Positions 51,389-59,951 of a stretch of 64,000 bases of DNA are shown here, in pieces. The DNA is taken from positions 43,659 to 107,658 of the forward strand of contig NZ_BOPO01000064.1 of the NCBI RefSeq assembly GCF_017312725.1. The letters are read 5' to 3'. Each line of letters begins with the position of its first letter. Within the stretch, counting starts at the first letter, position 1. The notes under the pieces were generated by a model. The model saw nothing but the letters and a program-made list of their open reading frames with translations. It was not told the DNA's origin and made no database searches. Source of the DNA: Actinocatenispora comari. GTDB taxonomy: Bacteria > Actinomycetota > Actinomycetes > Mycobacteriales > Micromonosporaceae. Both the position numbers and the translations under genes were made by a program.

Positions 51389-53065
51389 ATGGGTCAGCTC
51401 AAGCAGCGCGTCAACGGCCTGGTCGAGAGAACGACCGGTTACCGGTTCGTGCGGGCGGATCGGCTGCGCGGGCTCAAGACGGGCATGGTTGGCCTGGTGG
51501 AGCAGTTCAGCGGCAGCGAGGTGAACGGGTGGGTGTCGGTGCCGCGGGGCGCCGACCCGGTGCGGGTGAGCCTGCAGATCAGCGGCTTCGAGGTCGCCGC
51601 CACCTGGGCGAGCGACCCGGTGAAGCGGGGCAACTACGGCGAGGCACGGCGCTTCCACTTCCGGATCCGGGACATCTGGCAGTACGTGACGACCAACGAC
51701 AAGTTGACCGTCAGCGTCGACGACGTGGCCCTGCCCATCACCAAGCAGGGCATGTACCTGCGCCCCGGCAACAACGGGCAACACAGTCTAGGAGAGTTGA
51801 AGCGTCGGATGTCCAACGGTCACGTCTTCGGCCAGACCGGCCGACTCCAGTTGTCCAAGAAGCTCGACACCGAGTGGCAGGACAAGGTCATGGGCCTGTA
51901 CGGCCAGGTCCGCGAGCTGGTCAAGGAGGTGTACGGGTACGACGTCTTCTTCGTCTACGGCACCCTGCTCGGTGCGGTTCGTGAGGGCGGCGTGATCGGC
52001 CACGACGTCGACTTCGACGCCGCGTACGTGTCCCGGCACAGCGACGGCAAGGTCTCCGCCGACGAGCTCCAGGAGATCGCCTTCCGGCTGGTGGAGACCG
52101 GCCTGGACGTGGAGTGCAAGCGCACCGCGCTGCACATCCACGACACCAAGGACCCGGACACCCGGATCGACCTGTTCCACACGTACTTCAACGACGAGGG
52201 GCTGCTGCAGTTCCCGTTCGGCGTCGCGGGCACCACCGAGGTGCGCAAGAGCGACTGGCAGGGCACCAAGGAGATCGACTTCTGCGGCGGTCGGGGCCTG
52301 CTGCCGGTCAACGCCGAGCAGATGGCCGAGCACCTCTACGGCGAGAACTGGCGCACCCCGAAGCCGGGCTTCAAGTGGGCGCGGGACCGGGTCAAGAGCG
52401 ACCAGTCCGGCGTGATGCCGCTGTCGTACGGCGAAGAGGTCTACTGGTCGAACTTCTACATGCGCGCGAACTTCGACAGCGGCTCGACGTTCTTCGAGGC
52501 GATCAACGCGCGCGAGGACACCCCGAAGAACATCATCGACATCGGCTGCGGCCAGGGGCGCGACTCGTACGCGTTCGGCAAGGCTGGCCGCACCGTGCTC
52601 GGCATGGACCGTTCCCAGGTCGGGGTCAAGCACGCCGCCGCCAAGGCCGAGGAGTTCGGCATCGGCGACCGGGTCCGGTTCACCGCCTGCGACGTGTCCG
52701 ACGAGCCGGCGCTGCGCAAGAACCTGACCGAGGCGCTCGCCGCCGCGGACGGGCCGGTGCTGTTCTACATGCGGTTCTTCCTGCACTCGCTGCCGGAGGA
52801 GGTGCAGGACACGCTGATGAGTGTGCTCAGCGAGTGCGCCCGCACCGGTGACATGTTCGCCGCCGAGTTCCGCACCGACAAGGACGAGGCGCTGGAGAAG
52901 ACGTACGGCAAGCACTTCCGCCGCTACCAGAACGGGCCGGCGTTCGGTCAGGCGCTGAAGGACAGGTACGGCTTCGACCTGCTGCACGAGCAGGAGGGTC
53001 GCGGCCTGTCGGTCTACAAGGACGAGGACCCGGAGCTCTACCGCGTGGTCGCCGTCCACCGCTGA
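51389..53065 (+). CDS. Fused LicD-family and SAM-dependent methyltransferase protein
   Basis: 558 residues. An N-terminal ~130-residue beta-rich segment (FSGSEVNGWVSVPRGADPVR) is unassigned. A LicD/nucleotidyltransferase-fold domain follows with FFVYGTLLGAVREGGVIGHD then VDFDAAY near 187-213. From ~375 a class I methyltransferase has IIDIGCGQGRDSYAFGKAGR as motif I (~382) and YMRFFLHSLPEEVQDTLMSV later. LicD proteins transfer phosphocholine or similar groups to surface glycans; the fusion suggests modification plus methylation of one polymer. GGGAG precedes the ATG. It stands alone between terminator-bounded genes. Confidence 0.88.
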   Translation: MGQLKQRVNGLVERTTGYRFVRADRLRGLKTGMVGLVEQFSGSEVNGWVSVPRGADPVRVSLQISGFEVAATWASDPVKRGNYGEARRFHFRIRDIWQYVTTNDKLTVSVDDVALPITKQGMYLRPGNNGQHSLGELKRRMSNGHVFGQTGRLQLSKKLDTEWQDKVMGLYGQVRELVKEVYGYDVFFVYGTLLGAVREGGVIGHDVDFDAAYVSRHSDGKVSADELQEIAFRLVETGLDVECKRTALHIHDTKDPDTRIDLFHTYFNDEGLLQFPFGVAGTTEVRKSDWQGTKEIDFCGGRGLLPVNAEQMAEHLYGENWRTPKPGFKWARDRVKSDQSGVMPLSYGEEVYWSNFYMRANFDSGSTFFEAINAREDTPKNIIDIGCGQGRDSYAFGKAGRTVLGMDRSQVGVKHAAAKAEEFGIGDRVRFTACDVSDEPALRKNLTEALAAADGPVLFYMRFFLHSLPEEVQDTLMSVLSECARTGDMFAAEFRTDKDEALEKTYGKHFRRYQNGPAFGQALKDRYGFDLLHEQEGRGLSVYKDEDPELYRVVAVHR

Positions 53066-53077
53066 TCCGCCCTTCCG

Positions 53078-53115
53078 CGCCGCGGGCCACACCCCACCGG
53101 GTGTGGCCCGCGGCG
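53078..53115. terminator. Strong hairpin terminator
   Basis: CGCCGCGGGCCACACC (53078-53093) pairs perfectly with 53100-53115: 16 bp stem followed by TTT, 12 nt after the stop. Confidence 0.9.
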
Positions 53116-53254
53116 TTTCCGGCCGCACCCGAGGGCGAGACCATGATCAACCGGGTGGACGGGCGGGATGGGACGCGTCACGCGGGATCGGGCGGGGCCG
53201 GAAGATCGGGGCGGCGTACGGTGGCGGGGAGAGTGGACGCCGGGAGGGGTGGCG

Positions 53255-54610
53255 ATGGCTGAGGTCGGGGTGAGTCTCGGCGCGACGCGCGCGGAGCGGC
53301 TGCCGCGGGGTGAGCTGCTGGACGACGCGATGCAGCGGTTCGCGCACCTGCCACCGGAGGCGATCCTCAAGGAAGACCTGCTGCGGACCGGGATGGCGTT
53401 CGACGACTCGGCGCTGACCGACAACGAGGACGGCGAGGTCAAGCCGAAGTCGTACTTCATCTTCTCGTTCGACCACCGGGAGCTGCCCGAGCTGGGGACC
53501 GCCGCGCTGCGCCGGCCGCCGGAGGAGGTCGTGCTGACCGGCGGACCGTGGGGGCTGCGCCGCACCGTGGTGTCGGTGCGGGTCAACCCGGCCTCGCCGT
53601 ACCGGGTGGCGGCCGGCGAGGACGGGCTGCTGCGGCTGCACGTGGACGGCCGCGCCATCGCCGATGTCGGGCTGCCGCCGATGCCGGAGTACTACCGGCA
53701 CGCGCTCGGCAACGGCAAGCAGGTGATGGAGGTGGCGCCGACGATCCAGTGGGGCTACCTGATCTACCTGACCGTCTTCCGGGTCTGCCAGTACTTCGGC
53801 GCCAAGGAGGAGTGCCAGTACTGCGACATCAACCACAACTGGCGCCAGCACAAGAAGGCCGGCCGGCCGTACACCGGGGTCAAGCCGGTGGACGAGGTGC
53901 TGGAGGCGCTGGCGATCATCGACGAGTACGACACGGCGAAGCTGTCCACCGCGTACACGTTGACCGGTGGCAGCGTCACCAAGACCGTGGAGGGGCTGGC
54001 CGAGGCCGACTTCTACGGCCGGTACGCGAAGGCGATCGAGGAGCGCTTCCCGGGTCGCTGGATCGGCAAGGTGGTCGCGCAGGCGCTGCCGAAGGCCGAC
54101 GTGCAGCGGTTCTTCGACTACGGCATCCGCATCTACCACCCCAACTACGAGGTGTGGGACAAGCGGCTGTTCGAGCTGTACTGCCCGGGCAAGGAGCGCT
54201 ACGTGGGCCGGGAGGAGTGGCACCGCCGCATCCTCGACGCCGCGGACGTGTTCGGCGCCCGCAACGTGATCCCGAACTTCGTCGCCGGCATCGAGATGGC
54301 CGCGCCGCACGGCTTCACCGAGGTGGACGCGGCGATCGAGTCGACCACCGAGGGGCTGGAGTACTTCATGTCCCGCGGTATCACGCCGCGGTTCACCACC
54401 TGGTGCCCGGAGCCGACCACCCCGCTGGGCAAGGCGAACCCGCAGGGTGCGCCGCTGGAGTACCACCTGCGGCTGCTGACCGCCTACCGGGAGACGATGG
54501 AGCGCAACAAGCTCAGCGCGCCGCCCGGGTACGGCCCGCCCGGCGCCGGTAACGCGGTCTTCTCGGTCAGCTCGTTCATGGACACCCTGCCGCCCGAGCC
54601 GGCCAAGTAG
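53255..54610 (+). CDS. Radical SAM family protein with CX8CX2C motif
   Basis: 451 residues; GGGAGGGG lies 5 nt before the ATG. The cluster cysteines appear to be C178, C187 and C190 (VCQYFGAKEECQYCDIN), spacing CX8CX2C instead of CX3CX2C. TGGSVTKTVEGLAEADF resembles the GGE-like SAM-binding strand. The segment NVIPNFVAGIEMAAPHGFTE and FTTWCPEPTTPLGKANPQGA fit the later barrel. Substrate unknown. It is alone, not near a peptide precursor gene. Confidence 0.82.
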   Translation: MAEVGVSLGATRAERLPRGELLDDAMQRFAHLPPEAILKEDLLRTGMAFDDSALTDNEDGEVKPKSYFIFSFDHRELPELGTAALRRPPEEVVLTGGPWGLRRTVVSVRVNPASPYRVAAGEDGLLRLHVDGRAIADVGLPPMPEYYRHALGNGKQVMEVAPTIQWGYLIYLTVFRVCQYFGAKEECQYCDINHNWRQHKKAGRPYTGVKPVDEVLEALAIIDEYDTAKLSTAYTLTGGSVTKTVEGLAEADFYGRYAKAIEERFPGRWIGKVVAQALPKADVQRFFDYGIRIYHPNYEVWDKRLFELYCPGKERYVGREEWHRRILDAADVFGARNVIPNFVAGIEMAAPHGFTEVDAAIESTTEGLEYFMSRGITPRFTTWCPEPTTPLGKANPQGAPLEYHLRLLTAYRETMERNKLSAPPGYGPPGAGNAVFSVSSFMDTLPPEPAK

Positions 54611-54720
54611 CCACGCCCGCCGGCGCGGTGCCGTCGGCGTCCAGCGGTCGGGCCTCGGACCGCGTCGAGCCGCCGCCCGGAGCGGGTCGGCGGCGGGCGT
54701 CGCCGAAGGTTCGACGGCGG

Positions 54721-54726
54721 TAGGGT
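54721..54726 (+). promoter_or_regulatory. Leaderless -10 box TAGGGT
   Basis: TAGGGT ends 6 nt before the GTG at 54733. Confidence 0.5.
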
Positions 54727-54732
54727 GCGCGG

Positions 54733-55176
54733 GTGACCGAAGCGAAGCGGGCCGACGTGCTCGGCCGCTGGGCCGCCGTCCGCCGGTGCGTGCTGGCGAT
54801 CCTGATCGGGGTGGCGGCGGAAGCGGCCGGCGGGGTGCTCGGTTCGCACCTGTGGAGTACCGCGGAGGCGGTGCAGCTGTGCGTGGCGCCGCCGGCGCTC
54901 GCCGCCGCCGGGCTGGGCACCGCGGCGCTTCGGGCTCGCCCGCCGCAGCTGGCCGTGTCGCTGTTCGGCCTGTACGCGCTGGGTTGGGCGGTCGCCTTCC
55001 TGGGCCATGCCGGCCCGCCGTACCAGCGGCCGTTCTGGCCGGCGTTCCACCTGGGCCTCGCCGCCGCCGGGATCCTCACGACGGTCGTCGGGTTCACGCT
55101 CGGCGCCCGGGCCGGCCGCCGCCCTATCTCGGCCGAGACGCCGGCGGACGTCCCCGAGGTCGGCGCCGGCCGGTAG
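54733..55176 (+). CDS. Four-helix membrane protein, hypothetical
   Basis: 147 residues from GTG. Hydrophobic segments lie at about 18-38, 47-66, 74-92 and 105-126 (CVLAILIGVAAEAAGGVLG; LCVAPPALAAAGLGTAAL; LAVSLFGLYALGWAVAFLG; LGLAAAGILTTVVGFTLG). No family recognised. It converges on the AraC gene. Confidence 0.75.
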   Translation: MTEAKRADVLGRWAAVRRCVLAILIGVAAEAAGGVLGSHLWSTAEAVQLCVAPPALAAAGLGTAALRARPPQLAVSLFGLYALGWAVAFLGHAGPPYQRPFWPAFHLGLAAAGILTTVVGFTLGARAGRRPISAETPADVPEVGAGR

Positions 55177-55214
55177 CCGGTCACGGGCTCCACTGTGGAC
55201 GCCGCGGCCGCGGG

Positions 55215-56141
55215 TCAGCCGGCCTCGCGCCACTGCTGCGGGCTGACCCCGTGCACCCGTTTGAACGCGGTACTCAGCGCGAACGGGCTGCCGTAGCCGA
55301 CCCGCCGGGCGACGGCGGCCAGGGTGGCACCGCTGCGCAGCAGGTCGGCGGCGAGGCCGAGCCGCCAGCCGGTCAGGAACGCCATCGGCGGCTCACCGAC
55401 CAGCGCGGTGAACCGGCGCGCCAGCGCGGCCCGGGACACGCCGACCTGCCGGGCCAGCAGCTCCACCGTCCACTGGTGCGCCGGATCGGTCTGCAGCAGC
55501 TTCAACGCCGGGCCGACCACCGGATCGGCGAGCGCCAGGTACCAGCCGGGTGCGGTGTCGGGGCGGGCCAGGTGCGCGCGCAGCGCGGCGATCAGCAGCA
55601 GGTCGAGCAGCCGGTCCAGCACCGCCTCCTGCCCGGGGTCGTCCCGGCCGATCTCGGCGCCGAGCAGGTCGACCAGCGGGCAGTCCCACTCGTCCCGGTG
55701 CAGCACGAGCACCGTCGGCAGCGCGTCCAGCAGCCGCCGGCTGATCTCCCCGCAGGTCTGGTACGTGCCGGTCAGCATCATGTCGGCGGCGTCCCGATCG
55801 TGGCCCCAGGTGCGTACCCCGAGGTCCCAGCGGTGGCCGAGGTCCTCGCCCCACAGCGTGTGACACTGCTGGCCGGGGCCGATCAGCACCTGCGGCTCGG
55901 TCGCCGGGTCGTCGGCCACCGTGTACGGCGCCGGCCCGCGCACGATCGCCACGTCGCCGGGCGCCAGCCGTACCGCCGGGTCGTGGTCGGGCAGCAGCCA
56001 CGCGGCGCCGCGGGCGACGGCGACCAGGGTCAGCGGCGCCTCGTCCTCGATCCGGATCGACCACGGTGGGTCGAGCACCGTGCGCAGCAGGAACGCGCCC
56101 TTCGCGCGCGGCCCGTCGAGCAGGTCGACCAGCGTGTCCAT
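55215..56141 (-). CDS. AraC family regulator with cupin domain
   Basis: 308 residues. The N-terminal cupin (AAWLLPDHDPAVRLAPGDVA, then IVRGPAPYTVADDP) matches the AraC cupin_6 type. Two helix-turn-helix units end the protein: WTVELLARQVGVSRAALARR and ATLAAVARRVGYGSPFALST, then FKRVHGVSPQQWRE. TACCCT lies 6 nt before the ATG. It is divergent from the DUF1772 gene, which is its most likely target. Confidence 0.92.
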   Translation of the reverse strand: MDTLVDLLDGPRAKGAFLLRTVLDPPWSIRIEDEAPLTLVAVARGAAWLLPDHDPAVRLAPGDVAIVRGPAPYTVADDPATEPQVLIGPGQQCHTLWGEDLGHRWDLGVRTWGHDRDAADMMLTGTYQTCGEISRRLLDALPTVLVLHRDEWDCPLVDLLGAEIGRDDPGQEAVLDRLLDLLLIAALRAHLARPDTAPGWYLALADPVVGPALKLLQTDPAHQWTVELLARQVGVSRAALARRFTALVGEPPMAFLTGWRLGLAADLLRSGATLAAVARRVGYGSPFALSTAFKRVHGVSPQQWREAG

Positions 56142-56147
56142 GCGTCG

Positions 56148-56153
56148 AGGGTA
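56148..56153 (-). promoter_or_regulatory. Leaderless -10 box TACCCT for AraC gene
   Basis: Minus-strand TANNNT hexamer 6 nt before the ATG at 56141. Confidence 0.5.
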
Positions 56154-56267
56154 GACGTACGCGGATGTCGCTGAGCGTTCGAGCGATGGCCGTTCGGGGC
56201 CGGCTCGGGTTTGCTGGTGGACGACGGGGAGCACCGGCGGGAGGTGCTCGGCGAGGGGGAGACGCTG

Positions 56268-56747
56268 ATGGGTGCGGTGCGGGACGTGGCGCTGGGGCTG
56301 GCCACGCTGGGGTTCGGGCTGATGGCCGGGCTGTTCTACGCGTTCGCGGTGGCGGTGATGCCGGCGCTGCGCGGGGCCGCCGACCGGACGTTCGTCGACG
56401 TGATGCAGCGGATCAACACCGCGATCCTGAACCGCTGGTTCCTGTCGGTGTACGTCGGGGTGCTGCTGCCGGCGGTGGCCGCCGCGGCGCTGCACGTCCC
56501 GGCCGGCGGCCGTGCGGTGCTTCCGTGGGTGCTCGCCGGCCTGCTGCTCTACCTGGTGATGTTCCTGATCACCGGCGGGGTGAACGTGCCGCTGAACAAC
56601 AAACTGGACGCGGCCGGCGACCCGGCCGACCCGGCCGCGGTGCGGCGGGCGTTCGAGGGGGTCTGGGTGCGCTGGAACGTGGTGCGCGCGCTCACCTCGA
56701 CCGGCGCCTTCGCCTGCCTGGTGGTCGCGCTGGTCCGGGCGGCGTGA
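56268..56747 (+). CDS. DUF1772 integral membrane protein
   Basis: 159 residues with four helices. The DUF1772 pattern is present: GLFYAFAVAVMPALRGAADR, MQRINTAILNRWFLSVYVGV, and the C-terminal VNVPLNNKLDAAGDPADPAA then RAFEGVWVRWNVVRALTSTG. GAGGGGGA precedes the ATG (an upstream in-frame start at 56211 lacks one). It is divergent from, and probably controlled by, the AraC-type regulator. Function of the family unknown. Confidence 0.9.
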   Translation: MGAVRDVALGLATLGFGLMAGLFYAFAVAVMPALRGAADRTFVDVMQRINTAILNRWFLSVYVGVLLPAVAAAALHVPAGGRAVLPWVLAGLLLYLVMFLITGGVNVPLNNKLDAAGDPADPAAVRRAFEGVWVRWNVVRALTSTGAFACLVVALVRAA

Positions 56748-56755
56748 CCCGGGGT

Positions 56756-56803
56756 GCGGTGCGGCGCCTCGGCATCCGGTGGTCGGACGCCGAGGCGCAC
56801 CGC
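56756..56803. terminator. Hairpin between convergent DUF1772 and LLM genes
   Basis: GCGCCTCGGC (56764-56773) pairs perfectly with GCCGAGGCGC (56789-56798) and the stem extends outward past a bulge to GCGGT/ACCGC. Confidence 0.55.
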
Positions 56804-56853
56804 GATGGTCACCGGCTCGTGCGGCCGGGCAGCCGCCGGGGCGGCTGGCGGGG

Positions 56854-57729
56854 TCAGCCGATGGCGGACAGGCGGGGGAGGATCTGCTGGGCGACCTTCT
56901 CGGTGAACTCCACCGGGTTCTGGCCGGGGTTGGGCATGACCTCCAGCTCGCTGATGCCGAGCTTGGCGTACTGCTCGGCCGCGGCGACGAACCCGTCCGG
57001 GTCGGTCAGCGGATCGACCGTGGCCAGCGCGGTCTTCGCGATCCGGTCGTAGTCGGTGCCCTCGTTGCCGCAGTGGGTACGCAGCACGTCGAGCTTGTGC
57101 GCGATGTCGTCCGGGCTGCTGGCGAACAGGTTGCAGGCGTCGCCGTACTTCGCGACCAGCCGCAGCGTCTTCTGCTCACCGCCGCCACCGACCAGGATCG
57201 GCGGGTGCGGCCGGGAGATCGGCCGCGGCGAGCAGATGGTCTCCGCCAGCTGGTAGTGCTTGCCCTGGTAGGGGCCGTCGTCGTCGCTCCACATCTGCCG
57301 GCAGATCTGCAGCGTCTCCTCCAGCCGCTCGAACCGCTCCGCGACCGGCACCACCGGCACGCCGAGCGCGCGCTGCTCCCGCTCGTACCAGGAGGCGCCG
57401 ATGCCCAGCCGCGCCCGCCCCTCGGACAGCACGTCCAGGGTGGTGACGATCTTCGCGAGCAGTCCGGGGTAGCGGTACATCACGCCGGTCACCATCAGCC
57501 CCAGCGTGACCCGGCTGGTGTGCCCGGCCACGTAGCCGAGAGCGGTGTAGCCCTCCAGCATCGGCTCGGTGGCCTCGCCCCGATGCTCCATCTGGAAGTA
57601 GTGGTCCATCACCGTGAAGCTGGCGAACCCGGCCTGGTCGGCGAGGAACGCGGAACGTTCCAGCGTCGGCGCGATCGACCGGACGTCGCCCGGCGCCGAG
57701 TAGGTCCAGTAGTGCAACCCGAGTTTCAT
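56854..57729 (-). CDS. LLM class (probably F420-dependent) oxidoreductase
   Basis: 291 residues. The luciferase-like barrel begins KLGLHYWTYSAPGDVRSIAP; TVMDHYFQMEHR, RLGIGASWYEREQRALGVP and PILVGGGGEQKTLRLVAKYG are typical of F420-dependent actinomycete members. It ends ELEVMPNPGQNPVEFTEKVA. GAGGGG 5 nt before the ATG sets the start. It transfers hydride to an unknown substrate. Confidence 0.92.
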   Translation of the reverse strand: MKLGLHYWTYSAPGDVRSIAPTLERSAFLADQAGFASFTVMDHYFQMEHRGEATEPMLEGYTALGYVAGHTSRVTLGLMVTGVMYRYPGLLAKIVTTLDVLSEGRARLGIGASWYEREQRALGVPVVPVAERFERLEETLQICRQMWSDDDGPYQGKHYQLAETICSPRPISRPHPPILVGGGGEQKTLRLVAKYGDACNLFASSPDDIAHKLDVLRTHCGNEGTDYDRIAKTALATVDPLTDPDGFVAAAEQYAKLGISELEVMPNPGQNPVEFTEKVAQQILPRLSAIG

Positions 57730-57771
57730 GCCCACCCCTCACAACTCCACCGTGGACAGTCCACAGTGGAT

Positions 57772-58026
57772 TCAGTCGTACTGGCCGGCCCGCACCGTGG
57801 TGACGAACGCGCGCCACGCGGCGGCATCGACGTCGAGCGTCGGCCCACTGCGATCCTTGGAGTCTCGCACCCCCACCGCCCCCGCGAACCGCACTTCCAC
57901 ACAAGACGCGTTGCTCGAGCTGCGACTCGACTTGAACCATTCGCCCGTCCGCTCGAACTTCACTTCGAGACACGCCGCGTTGTTCGTGCTGCGGCTGGAT
58001 TTGAACCATCGACCGATCGGGGGCAT
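57772..58026 (-). CDS. DUF397 protein with duplicated N-terminal motif
   Basis: 84 residues. The DUF397 opening occurs twice: WFKSSRSTNNAACLEVKF at ~7 and WFKSSRSSSNASCVEVRF at ~30. One C-terminal half follows (GVRDSKDRSGPTLDVDAAAW RAFV). Ordinary DUF397 proteins (~60 residues) have one copy. It overlaps the end of the XRE gene by 67 nt and is its usual small partner, of unknown biochemical role. Confidence 0.9.
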   Translation of the reverse strand: MPPIGRWFKSSRSTNNAACLEVKFERTGEWFKSSRSSSNASCVEVRFAGAVGVRDSKDRSGPTLDVDAAAWRAFVTTVRAGQYD

Positions 58027-58883
58027 TGCAGCTCCTTCGCACGCTGACCGATCAGCTGGAGCGAATCCTCGACGGTCAACGTCCGCTCGATCGCGTAGTG
58101 GAAAGCCATCGAGTATTCGCGAACCTGTGATGGGTCATCAGTGATCGCCGTCGATGTGAGCGTCTCACACCACGCGATGGAGCGGAGTCGTGGGGATGCG
58201 AACGAAAGTACGTGGAAGGGGCCACCGAGCGCCGGATGTGCACCGGCCGTGAACGGCAGGACGCGCACTTCGACGTGCTCGCTTTCCCGAGCAAGCCGGG
58301 CGACCCGGTCGAGCTGCTCGTGCATGACAGCACGCCCGCCCACCTCTTGATGGAGGGCGCCCTCGCCCAGGATCACCACCAGTTTGAGATTCGGGGGCGA
58401 CGAGACTCGCGCTTGGCGTCGGAGGCGGCACTCGACTCGCTGATCGACTTCGGTGAGCCGGATGTAGGGCGATCCATCCGCGATCACGGCTCGTGCGTAC
58501 GACTCGGTCTGGAGCATTCCCGGCACCAGGCAACCTTCGTAGGACAGACAGGTCTCGGCGCCGGCCTCGAAGCCGAAGTAGCGCTGGAGTTCGGCGCTGA
58601 ACAGGCCCGAGTACTCCTGCCACCAGGCCTTCTCGTTGGCGCCCAGGCGAAGTTGTTCCAGCTCGGCGGCCTCCTCGGTGTCGATGTCGTAGATCCGGCA
58701 GAGCTGGGCGAGCCGGGATGCGGTGAGCTTCGGTCGGCCGGCCTCGGTCATCGAGATGAACGTCTGGGTGCACGGGATCCGCTTCGCGACGGCGGTGGCG
58801 GTCAGGCCGAGTTGCTCGCGCCGTTCGCGCAGCCGGAGGCCCAGCTCCCAGCCCTTGACGACGGGCGACGTTGCCGTACTCAT
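57960..58883 (-). CDS. XRE family regulator with DUF5753 domain
   Basis: 307 residues. The N-terminal helix-turn-helix LRLRERREQLGLTATAVAKR, then TQTFISMTEAGRPKLTASRL, is at ~16-60. A DUF5753 domain follows (WQEYSGLFSAELQRYFGFEA, PGMLQTESYARAVIADGSPY, VLPFTAGAHPALGGPFHVLS). AAGGAG 5 nt before the ATG. XRE-DUF5753 plus DUF397 pairs occur in many copies in actinomycetes and affect development and antibiotic production. A palindrome lies in the upstream divergent gap. Confidence 0.93.
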   Translation of the reverse strand: MSTATSPVVKGWELGLRLRERREQLGLTATAVAKRIPCTQTFISMTEAGRPKLTASRLAQLCRIYDIDTEEAAELEQLRLGANEKAWWQEYSGLFSAELQRYFGFEAGAETCLSYEGCLVPGMLQTESYARAVIADGSPYIRLTEVDQRVECRLRRQARVSSPPNLKLVVILGEGALHQEVGGRAVMHEQLDRVARLARESEHVEVRVLPFTAGAHPALGGPFHVLSFASPRLRSIAWCETLTSTAITDDPSQVREYSMAFHYAIERTLTVEDSLQLIGQRAKELQCPRSVDGSNPAAARTTRRVSK

Positions 58884-58956
58884 CGGTACTCCTTGTCGGT
58901 CATACCGGGAACACGTTATGCCGTCATCGTCGGTGGTGCAATGAATGTGGATGGTC

Positions 58957-58970
58957 TGGTTCTATAACCA
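58957..58970. promoter_or_regulatory. Palindrome TGGTT-CTAT-AACCA
   Basis: Perfect 5 bp arms in the AT-rich divergent gap between the XRE gene and the 112-residue gene; possible operator for the XRE protein. TATAAC within it could be a plus-strand -10. Confidence 0.5.
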
Positions 58971-59025
58971 TGACTGTTGTATCGTGCGGTCAACGCAATT
59001 CGTCATGAGACAGGAGCTGAGAGTC

Positions 59026-59364
59026 ATGTGGGTGGGGACGGCGCGGGGGATGCACTACATCGACGACCAGGACCGGGAGGCGTACTGCTTCACGCTGACC
59101 CGGCTGGTCGGGGACGATCCGGTCGACCTGGACGAGTGCGTCATCGGCAGCGTGCAGGTGGTCGCCGAGGAACAGACGGTCGAGCAGGTCAAGCCGGGCA
59201 TGCGCGGCTGGGCGCTCGCCACCCTCGCGGCCGGCCGGTACGGCTTCGGCCGGTACGAGGTGGCGATGGGGGTGCGGGACCGGGACGGCGACCTCGACGA
59301 GCGGTTCGGACACGAGGTGATCGACTGGGACGGTGACCGCGAGCTGATCCCCGCCGGCGGTTGA
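59026..59364 (+). CDS. Hypothetical protein divergent from XRE regulator
   Basis: 112 residues. Acidic, with FTLTRLVGDDPVDLDECVIG and GRYGFGRYEVAMGVRDRDGD, suggesting a small beta-rich cytosolic fold. AGGAG 9 nt before ATG 59026 fixes the start; ATG 59005 would add seven residues. Not recognised. Its position across the palindrome from the XRE-DUF397 pair makes it the likely regulated gene. Confidence 0.7.
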   Translation: MWVGTARGMHYIDDQDREAYCFTLTRLVGDDPVDLDECVIGSVQVVAEEQTVEQVKPGMRGWALATLAAGRYGFGRYEVAMGVRDRDGDLDERFGHEVIDWDGDRELIPAGG

Positions 59365-59404
59365 ACGCTCGCTGATATCCCCGGTGCGGCGCCCGGCGCC
59401 GACC

Positions 59405-59410
59405 TACCGT
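59405..59410 (+). promoter_or_regulatory. Leaderless -10 box TACCGT
   Basis: TACCGT ends 6 nt before the ATG at 59417. Confidence 0.5.
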
Positions 59411-59416
59411 GCCGGT

Positions 59417-59770
59417 ATGGGAGTGCACATCGGGATGGTGACCATCGACTGCGCGCAGCCGCGCGCGCTCGCCCGGTTCTGGTCGGCGGCGCTGGACGTG
59501 GCGGCGGTGTTCGAGTCCGACGAGTTCGTCCTGCTCGGCGCGGCCGGCGACGGCGAACCGGAGCTGGGCCTGCAGCAGGTACCGGAGGCCAAGGCGGGGA
59601 AGAACCGGGTGCACGTGGACCTGCGGACCGACGACGTCCCGGCCGAGGTCGACCGGCTCGTCTCGATCGGCGCCAGCAAGCTCGCCGAGCACACCATGCC
59701 CGGCCTGCACTGGACGGTGCTCGCCGACCCGGCCGGCAACGAGTTCTGCGTCGGCTCCCACGAGGCCTGA
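59417..59770 (+). CDS. VOC family protein (glyoxalase-like)
   Basis: 117 residues. VTIDCAQPRALARFWSAALD at the N-terminus and HVDLRTDDVPAEVDRLVSIG in the middle form the paired VOC units; it ends VLADPAGNEFCVGSH. This matches the Glyoxalase_6 group abundant in actinomycetes, of unknown substrate. TACCGT 6 nt before the ATG suggests a leaderless mRNA. Confidence 0.88.
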   Translation: MGVHIGMVTIDCAQPRALARFWSAALDVAAVFESDEFVLLGAAGDGEPELGLQQVPEAKAGKNRVHVDLRTDDVPAEVDRLVSIGASKLAEHTMPGLHWTVLADPAGNEFCVGSHEA

Positions 59771-59939
59771 GGCGTCAGGCGGCGGGGCCGGGAAGGGCGT
59801 CCACGCCGGCGGCGGGCACGGGTGGAGTGGGTGACCGGCGCCGCCGGAAGCGGGTGTCCCGGGGCTGCCCGGGATGGCGAGCGGATCAGGAACGCGTTAA
59901 CAGGCTGTGTCCCAGGGTGCCGCGGAGCGCGATCGCGAC

Positions 59940-59945
59940 TATGGT
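59940..59945 (+). promoter_or_regulatory. Leaderless -10 box TATGGT for glgC
   Basis: TATGGT ends 6 nt before the glgC ATG at 59952; no Shine-Dalgarno is present. Confidence 0.55.
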
Positions 59946-59951
59946 TCGGAC

